This document shows, piece after piece, positions 25,077-34,638 of a stretch of DNA of 64,000 nt; the stretch's first letter is position 1; every line of letters begins with the position of its first letter. Both the position numbers and the translations under genes were made by a program. Origin of the DNA: Neonectria sp. B-13 (lineage: Eukaryota; Ascomycota; Sordariomycetes; Hypocreales; Nectriaceae); the NCBI GenBank assembly GCA_002682825.1, contig NOKP01000003.1:2914001-2978000 (forward strand), given 5' to 3'. The notes under the pieces were generated by a model. That model saw only the letters and a program-made list of their open reading frames with translations. It made no database searches and was not told where the DNA came from.

Positions 25077-26717
25077 CTAATTAAAATCCAACTTTGCCCT
25101 GTCAAACGCCGCTTTCCCTTTTGCGTCATGCAAAGAGTCAATCCACACCATCGACTTCAACACCTTCCGTGCTTCCTCCCACGAAGCCAAGGGAACAAGC
25201 TCGATCACCTCGCCAAGCCAATCCACATGCGGCGCCCCTGCATCGTTGGAAAACGAGGTGTTCAGCGTCGTCAGCAGCCAGAATAATACACGAGGCGGGA
25301 CGTCAACAGAAGAAAGCTGCAGTCTGAGCAAGGCGGCGCTGAACATCTCTGAGAGGTGCCCTTGTCCCAGCTTGAAATACTGCCACTGCATGAATATCGT
25401 CGTGGCAAAGGCCAGCATGCCGACGCGGAGACATTCGCTCAGGGGACAGTCCTCGAGAGATATGTGGAGTAGCCGGTACAGCACCGAGATCATGATCTCG
25501 CTGAAGTTCGTGTGGGTTAGCCTGTGCCCTGTCTGACAAGCTAGGTTGCATATGTCGGAGAACCGCTGCAGGTCCTCCCACACGTTGGCTAGTCTCCAAT
25601 CTAGGGACTGGATGAATGCCGATGTTTCATCCTCGCAGTCAAGATGGACAGGCCGACGCTTTTTGTGGTCCACGACGTAACGGTCCCAAGATATTGCCTG
25701 ACGGAAGAAAGCAGGGCGGTGTCCAAATGTGAGAGCAAACCCAAGATCGACCCTGCGGAGAATCTGGTTGGTTACCGATCAGGCAATGAATGAGGTTTGC
25801 CAGTACGTACCTGCATATTTTGGCCGGCAACTCATGTGTTGATGTTCTCAACACCTCCAAACCACCTCGGAGACTAACCATCTTTTCGAGGCCTTGCATG
25901 TGATTCTCAACAGTGGCTCGATCACCGAAGACTTGTGCTGCCAGAGCCAGGGTCACGACAGTCATAATAGTCTGGTCAGCGATGGCCAGGGGGTCATCGG
26001 GGACGGCTATCCTCTCTTGGAGCAGCCTGAGAGTCTTGAGAAAATGGAACTGCGTCACCACGCTCTGACCCCGACCCAAGCAGTCATCCAAGTACGCTTC
26101 GCTCGAGAACAGCATGGAATGGAGGTAGACGGGATCGCTCATGAGGCATCCGACCCAGCCACTGTCGAAAGACTCGACCTCAAAGCATAACTCAGTAGGA
26201 TACAGCCCACTCCTGACGACTGTTAGGACTAAATACCGAACGATACAATTAGCACACATAGTAACACTGCACACTGTGGGGCGGACAAACATCGAACAAT
26301 GCCCTCGAGCATGCACGGCTTGATGAATTCCGGAAACTGGATCCAGGCGAGTTCAGACCCCACGCGGCCTGGACTTGGAAATTTCATGTGGCTTTGACTT
26401 GGAACTGGATACGCGCCGGCGTGTGGCTTGGCCAGCGATCGCTTGTCCACGTCTGCGCCCTGGTTGATCCAGGACGGTAACGGACGGCAACCCTTGCGCC
26501 TCGGCCTCCCGCGGGTGACATGGCTCCTGACGAGGCGTTGGTTGTCTCGGCTGCGGCGCTGCGACGGCGTGGTGACGATGAACTCGAACCCGTCAGGTTC
26601 GGGGCCTGGCTTGTCAGCTTCCCGGTGGAGCATCGGAGAAGAGGTGTACGAGCTGCCTGCCGGCTTTGTCCTGCCGGGCCCCGACTCCTTGATCGATTTC
26701 GTTAGTGAGGTCTGCAT
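25077..26717 (-). CDS. fungal transcription-factor-domain protein without a zinc cluster
   Basis: Exons 26717-26291, 26219-25811 and 25752-25077 give 503 aa. The second splice (G-TACGT donor, CGCAG acceptor) is firm. The first (GTTTGT donor, CTAACAG acceptor) is the best of several choices. The N-terminus has F-E-F-I-V-T-T-P-S-Q followed by R-S-H-V and a basic R-G-R-P-R-R-K-G-C-R run, the start seen in many Pezizomycotina proteins of the fungal-specific TF domain type (DUF3468/Fungal_trans_2). The rest is helical and Leu-rich (S-D-P-V-Y-L-H-S-M-L-F-S; G-L-E-K-M-V-S-L-R-G-G-L), as in that domain. No Cys6 DNA-binding motif is visible in or just upstream of the gene. It is divergent from the dehydrogenase at 27321, suggesting a local regulator, but direct DNA binding is unproven. 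Confidence 0.7.
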
Positions 26718-27320
26718 TTAGTTGACCACGGAAAATGAGATTGGAGGGAATAGTGACGAGAAGACATTCCTTGCACGCTCCTCTCGACTGAATATTTTGG
26801 TGTCATGGAGGATTGTAGTCCAGGCGCACGAGATGGAGGGTGCCAAGACTTTTACATTTCCCTTTTTAGGACTAGCGACCGCTCAATGGAGCCGTCCCGG
26901 AGGCATGTCCCACTTTTCCACCCGGCCATCCACCGACAACAACAAGTGCTAATCGCCGAACGATGTCATCGGAAGGACCTATCATGCAACACCCTCGATC
27001 TATAATCAAGGGCACACAATTAACGTGCCGGATATTCCGTTCCAGCTGAGCTAGCGAAGCAACCAAAGCCTGGCTAATCCCAGAATGGGTTGTGAGCTTG
27101 GCTTGGCACCGGGCTTTTGTCGTCTCCGTGCTCATGGTGGTCAAGACGGGAGACTTATAAAGGATCGATGTCCAGGCCAAGAAAAGAGAGTGAACAATAG
27201 AAAAGAACAAATAAAGCCACATCCATATACATTATACCATATTTAGTTTTCCCCAAGGCCCCTGTTGATCTTGTTCATCTACCTTGTCCACTTCAACCCC
27301 AGCAACAACCATAGTCTAGG
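26718..27320. promoter_or_regulatory. shared divergent promoter of the TF-like and SDR genes
   Basis: About 600 bp between two start codons on opposite strands. It contains CGG-N5-CCG at 27029-27039, an inverted pair of the half-sites used by Zn2Cys6 regulators, and TTATAAAGG at 27155-27163, 150-160 bp before the SDR start. The 80 bp before the SDR ATG are CT- and CAAC-rich like a fungal leader. Function is inferred from position only. Confidence 0.4.
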
Positions 27321-28434
27321 ATGACTTCCTCCAAGGACATGCCGCCCACGACGGCGGGATACGTCTCCATGTTCTTCAAGAACCAATTCTTCACCAAGCT
27401 GCCACGCACCCCCGCGGAGACGCAGCTACGAGGCCAGACCGCCATCGTCACCGGCGCCAGCAGCGGCCTCGGCCTCGAGAGCGCCAGACAGATGCTCGCC
27501 CTCGGCCTCTCCCACCTCGTCATCGCCGTCCGCTCGCCGGAGCGCGGCAAGGCGGCCGCCGCGAAGCTGCAAGCCGCGAACCCCAGCGCCAGGGTCGATG
27601 TCTGGCCCCTGGAGATGGAGTCGTATCAGTCCGTGCAGTCGTTTGCCCAGCGGTGCGCGACGGAGCTCGCGCGGATCGACATCGCCATCTTGAACGCGGG
27701 CGTTGCCGAGACCGAGTTTTGCCTGGTTGAGTCCACGGGACACGAGAAGACGATGCAGGTCAACTACCTGAGCACGGTGCTGCTCGTGATCCTCCTACTC
27801 CCCATCCTCAAAGCCAAAGCTTCTGCCGGGGCTCCAGCCCGGATTACGGTTGTGAACTCGATGATGTCGACGTTCGCCAAGTTTGCCAACCAGGACAAGA
27901 GGCCTCTGCTGGGGTCATTCGACGACACCAAAGTCACACCATGGGACCCGTCGGAGCGCTACAATGTCACCAAGCTGCTCGGGCAGTTGTTCCTCAGTCG
28001 ACTCGCGGATCAGATTGCGCCCGAAGACGTCGTCATCAACATGGTTGAGCCCGGGCTGGTAAAAGGCACGGGGCTCTTCCGCAATATCCATGGGGTGGTT
28101 GGAGCCGTCTTTAACTTACTCAAGTCGGCCTCGGCAAGACCTGTGGAGGAGGGGGCTCTAACATACATTGACGCGGCGGCAGTGAAAGGAAAGGAATCGC
28201 ATGGCTGTTTTGTTGTGCTCTGCAAGATCCACCCGTAAGTCTGCTTGCTTAGATGGCATCAAGTCCTATCTAAACGGAGCACTCGGCTAATGATGCAAGC
28301 GGGACAGGCTCGCTACCATAGCATACAAACCAGAGACAAAGGCCGTTGCGGATCAGCTATGGGAGGAAACTCTTGATGAATTCAAATTCGCAGATGTGCG
28401 GGGAATTCTGCAGTCCGTTTCCAAGCAAGTTTAG
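27321..28434 (+). CDS. short-chain dehydrogenase/reductase
   Basis: NAD(P)-dependent oxidoreductase of the classical SDR fold; substrate unknown. Two exons, 27321-28234 and 28308-28434 (73-nt intron, branch CTAAT), give 346 aa. Residues 44-51 T-G-A-S-S-G-L-G form the Gly-rich cofactor loop; N-A-G is at 125-127; N148, S180, Y214 and K218 (Y-N-V-T-K) supply the catalytic tetrad. R71 after the second strand hints at NADPH. The C-terminal exon ends with L-W-E-E-T-L-D-E-F, as in fungal secondary-metabolism SDRs resembling retinol dehydrogenases. No signal peptide is evident; the segment at 153-164 is hydrophobic but part of the fold. The start has the leader-like upstream region and begins M-T-S-S-K-D. 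It is divergent from the TF-like gene. No other biosynthetic gene is nearby, so a full metabolite cluster is not supported. Confidence 0.9.
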
Positions 28435-31400
28435 TGTTCTGATGCAAGCAGAAGTCAAGAAAGGCGTGAAGCACTCACTGATGGAGAGTAATGGGCGAGG
28501 CGGACTGTAACCGTTTAAGACGGTGTTATGGGGCCGATCAATACGGCAGGCGGGGCTGTTATGCAAGGTCGTGTGCGCCGTGGTTTGCCCAAGTTAAAAG
28601 CGGCCACGAAGTCGCAGGTGTCCGAGGAGGCGATAAACGCAACCAAGCTTGCGAGTTGGTGCCGCTGGTGTGTGCGACTCATGGATGGATCATGGATGGC
28701 CACAGGGGAGGGGGGCGTGTGTAGTATGTGTCAGTTCAGTCCAGTTCAATTCAGTTCAGACAGACTCCAACAAATCAGTCAGCCAAGTTTGCAAAGCTTG
28801 CTGAAGGTTACTTGTTCTTTTCTCTTCTTTTTCTTGCCATTGGAGGCCAGTCAACAGGCAACCAGGGGGGAAGTGAAGCCGCGGATGAGTCGCAATTGGG
28901 TTGGAAGCCTTGAGAAGGCAAAAACAAGCAAACGGACAGACTGACAAACAGAAAACGGGTAGCTGCTGGACCGCTCCGACCGCCATTCTCTATGTCACCT
29001 CGCACAGCGTCGGCGGCGAGTTGCCAAGCTGCCTACTAGCAGGCCGCTGTCCTCGATGCTCCGTAATCTATGGCTGCGAGGCGTATCACCTTTTCCCCGG
29101 TACCTTCAAGCGTGTGGTCCAGGCCGGATTTTGGCCTGGCCTGGGGGAGTGGAGTCTGCATGTAAGCCGGCGAGTGCAGTGTACTTCGTACAAGTCGCAC
29201 GATAGGCCACTGGCGGCCATCGTGACCGAAGACGTTATCTGCCCAGAGGTACGAGTACGCATTGCCCTGCCGGTGAGATGCCTTTTGCGTGCCCGTGACA
29301 GACGCAGCCAGGCCCACGCAACGCCGCCTCACCGATGCCGCCATCCATGCTCGGAGGTCACAAGTCGCGGAACTCACGGTCACGCCTCCAGGGGACTGAC
29401 TGACTTGTTGCTTCGCTGCCGCTCTCACCCCGCTTCCATCGAGGGGGGCGTGTGGTTGATTTGTCCGTTCTTGTTTCGGGGTGTGCGCACAAAGTCTCTT
29501 GTTGGCGGGCGACCGAGACCTAGGACTTTGTTTTCTTTTGGAGGTGGTCCGGAGACATTCGCATTGTCTTGGAACCAACCACCCCCGGCTCTTGCGGGAG
29601 AGAGGAGTCTCTGCCCGTAGCGGGTTGATTTGCTCGTAGGCGTATGCACACTTATCAGACAAAGCGGAGGAAACCGAACCGCCGGGACGGGGGAGGAAGG
29701 GCAAGCTGGAAGTGGAAGTGGAAGCGGAAGTGGAAGTGGACGACCAAGCTAATTGAGACGGCGCGGAAAACAAACGAAAGCCGTGGCAAGCGAGTGGCCA
29801 CGACACAGCGTCCCAGGCACTTTTCGCTTGCTTGTACGTTGACGACGTAGACTACCTGCGTACGAGTCCAGTTGGCTGCCTTTTCCCCAGCCCAGGCTCC
29901 AGGCCCAAACACGCATCCTCCCGCGGTTTTCCTCCCCAACTCCCCTTGCCCGAAACACGCAATGGCCCGCCTTCCGCAGTCTCGTCAGCAGCAGTTATCC
30001 GGGCGCAACGAGGAGCTGAACATGAAGTCGTCAAGCCGTGTTCTGTGTGCGAGGGGGACATCGTACAAACGTAGCTCTATTCGTACTTTACCTCATACAT
30101 CCGCCATCCATCCGCACTCCGTACGACCATAAGCACGGAGATACAGCATCTGGACAGCCTATCTGTGATGCCCGACCCCTGGGACATCTCCGTCACAACC
30201 TCCAGCCCTTCCTCTCTTCAAACACGGGCCTTCCATTTCCAATTCCCTTGCCTTGCCTCTCTCCTCGGTCCCCATCGGTGCGACTCACTACCTAACAAGG
30301 AGGGGAAAGAAGCCAATGCCGCCTCGCTCTCGCGTGACGCACGCCTCAAGCTGTACCACCACACTCACGCACGCCCCCTCCTCTTCCCCCGAACTGCCCT
30401 CTCCAACCGGGCGTAAAACCAACTCGGAAATTCCGGGGGCGGGCTGGCGGGCTTTTGCATCTGCCAGCAAGTGCTTGTGATAGACTGATCATGCCTGGAA
30501 CTGGGAAAAGATGCAGTTTGACATTGGACTTTGTTTGCTTGCATGCTGCCTTTACGCTCTGCAGGTGGTCCCCCTCCCATACAGCCACGCCCAGCACAAC
30601 CTCAAGAGCCGAAACGACTCGGTGACACGGCTGGCTATTACAGGTACCGTAGTGGCATACTAGTTAAGAGGCACCTTACCGACAAACTCAAGTGCGAAGC
30701 CCGCCCCCGATCTACGAATAACTCGGCCCCAGTTCTTCTCCTCACTGACGGCGACGCTCTGCTGACACCAACAAAGCTACCTAGCTCCCAATCCGGCCCT
30801 TCGACGTCAACAACACGACACGAGCTCCTGGCCTAAACCTCCCCCGTCAATTGCTAAAACAACCTCCTCACTCTCCACTTCCCCGTTTACCTGCTTCGGT
30901 ACCCTGGACTCTCTCCTCTTGGCTGGCCCTCACGACCGATCGCCAAAGGAACTATCCCCGAGACCGAATAATACTTCGTACGTAAAACATCGTCCTTGCA
31001 GTATTCGTACATCATGAGTCTTGCAAGGAATTGACGCCCAGCAAGGATCCCCAGAAAACTCCCCGTGCATCATGGACTCATGGTGCAGCACCGTACTGTA
31101 CAACTGGGTGTGATTCATCGCCGCATCATCGGAGCCCTATCCGTATGCCCTCCCCCGGTACCTCTCCATCTCGGTCTGCATGGTCGCCTGACTGGCAGCA
31201 AGCTTGGCGTCAACTAAATAGTTGGTTTGGGTTTTCTTCTTTTTCCCTCCTGGTCATTATCCGTAGCTATCAGGTAAAAAAACGGATCCAAACGTTGACG
31301 AATTCGATGTCCTACATGGTCCCGCACGTCAGATGGTCGTCTGCCCTGCCCTGGTTCTGGATGTCGTCTTCCGGTTGGCCAATGCCCACCACAGCACCTC

Positions 31401-32415
31401 ACATGCCCGACTAGGAGGCGAGGCCCTGACTATCTGAAATCTCTTTCATTACAGAGCTGTCATATGCAGCCGCAGGCCGAATGCGGAGCTGGGCATAGAC
31501 GAACTTCGATGCGTTTCTAGTCTACATATCGCGGCTAAGAGATGCGACGTGAACGGATCAAAGGACCGGTAAACGGAGCCGTCAAGTATCCGTCATTTAG
31601 TTACCGACATGGCTGGCTCGGTATGGCGACATCACGAGCTTCAGCTACACATCTTCCTCCATATCAGGCAGCCTCAGCAATTCACTTTCCATGTTATTGG
31701 GACTCAAGTTCACCAATGTCCACCCGGCATTTGAATTCAGGTATATGTAATGCACCAGACACCCAACGCCGTTGCCATGAAAGCACAACACCACGCATGG
31801 GTTCGCAACAAACACAAAACGTCGGGTTAGAAGAGATTGAACGGCAAAGCAACGAGGAAAGCCCGTGGCAAAGCAAGTCCGTCAATCTCCCTGTCCCCCC
31901 GAGGCTTTTTTTTTGGCGCGTAAAAGGAAGCAAACATTCCCCTGGCAGACAAACAGTACCTCGGTCATGATCCTTTCCACATGGAACGCAATTCCATCAG
32001 TCCGCCCATCCCAAAGTAGTGTGTTGAGTCGGCCGAGAGAAAGACGACATAATGATATCACCACCGTCATAGCAGCCAGGTGCCATCCAATGCAAACAGG
32101 CATCTGAACCATCCTACAACACAGGGGAACTCTCGAGACAAGGGCCATCTAAAGAGCCTCCCTCCATCCAACGTAACGGGGCACTCCCAGAGAAGAAAAA
32201 AAAGGATGCCAACAAGCAGCCAAGTATGTCATCCCGCCAAAGCTTTCGAAGCTCCCTATGCCCATCCATGCACCCCAAAAAGGCTCCTATCAATAAGTGT
32301 CGCGTGTGCTTTTGTTGTTTTTTTAGGTCTGAGGTCGTAGTTGTAGTTATTAAATCGAGTACGGGTAAGAAGCAAGTGGATAGGTGAAGTAAGTGTGTTC
32401 TGGCAGCTCACAGCT
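28435..32415. other. gene-free region of about 4 kb
   Basis: I find no exon chain or recognisable protein. It contains a CAGTT-rich short tandem tract (28731-28762), GGAAGT repeats (29707-29740) and two copies of the palindrome-like 10-mer TACTTCGTAC (29182-29191 and 30972-30981). The 3' part must include the terminal untranslated region of the Btz gene. Confidence 0.55.
29707..29740. repeat. GGAAGT hexamer repeat
   Basis: Five to six tandem GGAAGT units with one GGAAGC variant, in gene-free DNA. Confidence 0.75.
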
Positions 32416-34638
32416 CTACTGCGGGTAGTACACCATGCCGGGTGCCTGTTGGGGGTAGTAGAACCCGTCCGGGCTAGGGGTCATCATGCCACCCATGCCC
32501 ATAACGTTAGGCTGGTAGCCTTGAGGTGCAGAGTAGGTCGGGTAGTTGTTCACCGGAGGAGGTAGCTGGGAGGCATCGTAGTAGTAGACCATGCCATTGA
32601 CCTCCTGTGCCACGAGGCCCGGGTTCGCAGCGGGGTTCTGGCCGTTGCCTTGCACAAGCTGTTCATGCTGGTTCTGAGGCGTGAAGCTACCAGGAGGGCC
32701 TTGTTGTCCAGGAACAAAAGAGGGAGCTGCCACAGACGGGCCCATATTGGAGTTGTTGTAGTTCGGCGGATAGTAGTACCCTTGCTGCGGTTGGACCTGG
32801 TACTGCGGCGGCTGCTGCTGCTGTTGCTGCTGCTGGTTGTAGTAAGGCTGCTGCTGGCCATAAGTATTGGGCTGGAACGGCGCCGCATGGATCGCCCTTT
32901 CTGGAATCTGAGACAGTGGGGTTCCAGTGGAGTGTTGCGAAGGGTACGAAGCCTGGCGTGCGTGGGATTCGTGGGAGAGGCCGTTTGACATCTGGACAGG
33001 TACTTGCTGATGGAATGCTTGCTGGAAGGCAGGGGGACCGTGAGAGAACGTAGGAGACTCAATGTCGGCAACTGAGATGTTCTTCTGGGGACGCGGCTGG
33101 TGCATCGGGAGTGCGGACGTGGGTCGATTCTCCTGGAAAGCCGGCTTCTGCGGCAGGGGATAGGTTTGGGGCTGGGGGAGATCATTAATCGAGGATTCCA
33201 GCACCGCCATTCTCTCGAATTGAGCGGTTGGATCAACTGGAGCCACCAGGGGAGCCATAGGCATATCGTTTCGAGGAGCAGGAGGCAGCCGAACAATAGG
33301 CCGGGTGTTTTCCACCGGGATCGGCGGCCGCGAGATGACAGAACCCGTCGGGGAGAACATGTAGTCTCGATCGACGATGGACGATCTCCGGCTGAGTCCA
33401 ACGCTGGGCGAGTACGCACTGCCGTAGAAGCTGCCGCCGTAGAGGCTGGTTCTCCTCGAGAAGCCACCCATCGAGCCAAAGGCAGATCGAGGCTTGCCGC
33501 GCATCCGTTGTTGATTAGGCCGCATCGCACGAGGGATGAAAATGAATGATCTGTCGGCGGCGGGGAATATATAGCGAGGTGGGTGGTCAGGGAGAGAGAT
33601 CCGGACAGGTTTGTCTCGACGCAGGGGCGGACGGTGGTCGGGTAGCTTCGTGTACTGTTTGAGAGGGACGCCCGAAAAGACTGCAGGCGCCTTCATGTTG
33701 GGAAGGAAAACGCGAACATGAAGGTTGCCGATGTGCTTCTCCGTGGAGAGTGTGCGGTTGATCGGAGTCGGGTGGGGGTCACATGTCGGGATGAAGCCGT
33801 TGCCGTTTGCTGGTCCCTCCTCCTCCATCATCTGTCGAGGCCGTACCGGGGGCGGCGGTGCTGCAACGGCCTCATGCATGTCGTGGGTCCACGGAGAATT
33901 AGTTGTCGGGTCTGCCGGATGGTGCAATTGACTATCTTGGTCAGTAACAGGGAGAGAAAGGGACCACGGGGATACATACTGGACGGGAGCAAACGGTCCC
34001 CCGATGCCACCACGGCCGCCTCTGCCACGGCCTCGCCCGAAAGGTCGAAAGCCATTTGCCGCGGGCCCGGCATGCCGATGATCATGCATGAAGAAGGCAC
34101 CTCGGTTAGGCACAAAGGCCGGATCCTCGTCCCTCTTCTTCTTGTAATCCTCATGTTCCTGGCGTCGCCGGTTTGCAACGGCACCCTGGGGCTGTCGGAT
34201 GGCGGAGGCGGAGCTGACAACGATGGGGGCAGCGGGGGACTTGGCCGGAGACGGGGCAGCAACCTCATCGAAATGCATCTCCTGAACGGGAGGCGATGGG
34301 TCGGTGATGGACAGGCCGTGGAGCATCATGTCGGTATCCGAGACGGGCTTGCTGTCGGCCTCAGCATCGGTATCCAACTTGGCGGCATGGCCGGCGTGCT
34401 TAGAGTGCTTAGGGGCACCATTGGCCGTCTTGCGGGCATTCGGGGACGTCGGGGAGGCCTCGTCGATGTTGCTGGTATCGCTGTTGTTGGCCAAGTCGTT
34501 GTCCTCGGTGGCAAGGGAACCGTCCGTGATGGAATCGTCATCGAGATCGAGGGCGTCCTGGCCGCCCTCGTCGTCGCCCTCGTCCTCAACGCGGCGGCGG
34601 TGTCCGATGAGCTTTCTGCGTCTAGGAGCGGTAGCCAT
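32416..34638 (-). CDS. Btz/CASC3 (Barentsz) domain protein, likely exon-junction-complex factor
   Basis: Probable partner of eIF4A3 in the exon junction complex or in mRNA localisation. The frame is open for 740 codons, but a 48-nt intron (33979-33932) with GTATGT donor, CTGAC branch and TAG acceptor fits inside it without shifting frame; splicing gives 724 aa. The N-terminus is basic (R-R-R-K ... R-R-R) then strongly acidic (about 18-65). Residues 172-191 carry the Btz signature D-P-A-F-V-P-N-R-G-A-F-F-M-H-D-H-R, followed by an RGG-like run (201-212) and, after the intron, W-T-H-D-M. These are the eIF4A3-binding parts in CASC3. The remainder is disordered and rich in Pro, Gln, Tyr and Asn, with a poly-Gln tract and Q-x-x-Y-Y-Y repeats near the C-terminus. 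Such tails are typical of RNA-granule proteins. Confidence 0.85.
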   Translation of the reverse strand: MATAPRRRKLIGHRRRVEDEGDDEGGQDALDLDDDSITDGSLATEDNDLANNSDTSNIDEASPTSPNARKTANGAPKHSKHAGHAAKLDTDAEADSKPVSDTDMMLHGLSITDPSPPVQEMHFDEVAAPSPAKSPAAPIVVSSASAIRQPQGAVANRRRQEHEDYKKKRDEDPAFVPNRGAFFMHDHRHAGPAANGFRPFGRGRGRGGRGGIGGPFAPVQYVSPWSLSLPVTDQDSQLHHPADPTTNSPWTHDMHEAVAAPPPPVRPRQMMEEEGPANGNGFIPTCDPHPTPINRTLSTEKHIGNLHVRVFLPNMKAPAVFSGVPLKQYTKLPDHRPPLRRDKPVRISLPDHPPRYIFPAADRSFIFIPRAMRPNQQRMRGKPRSAFGSMGGFSRRTSLYGGSFYGSAYSPSVGLSRRSSIVDRDYMFSPTGSVISRPPIPVENTRPIVRLPPAPRNDMPMAPLVAPVDPTAQFERMAVLESSINDLPQPQTYPLPQKPAFQENRPTSALPMHQPRPQKNISVADIESPTFSHGPPAFQQAFHQQVPVQMSNGLSHESHARQASYPSQHSTGTPLSQIPERAIHAAPFQPNTYGQQQPYYNQQQQQQQQPPQYQVQPQQGYYYPPNYNNSNMGPSVAAPSFVPGQQGPPGSFTPQNQHEQLVQGNGQNPAANPGLVAQEVNGMVYYYDASQLPPPVNNYPTYSAPQGYQPNVMGMGGMMTPSPDGFYYPQQAPGMVYYPQ
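33932..33979 (-). other. 48-nt frame-preserving intron in the Btz gene
   Basis: Donor GTATGT follows the codons for A-P-V. The acceptor TAG comes 8 nt after TTACTGAC, a good branch site. It has no in-frame stop and its length is divisible by three, so retention adds 16 residues and removal gives V-H-Q-L-H-H-P. Its predicted product (S-P-W-S-L-S-L-P-V) lacks the composition of the flanking sequence. Confidence 0.65.
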
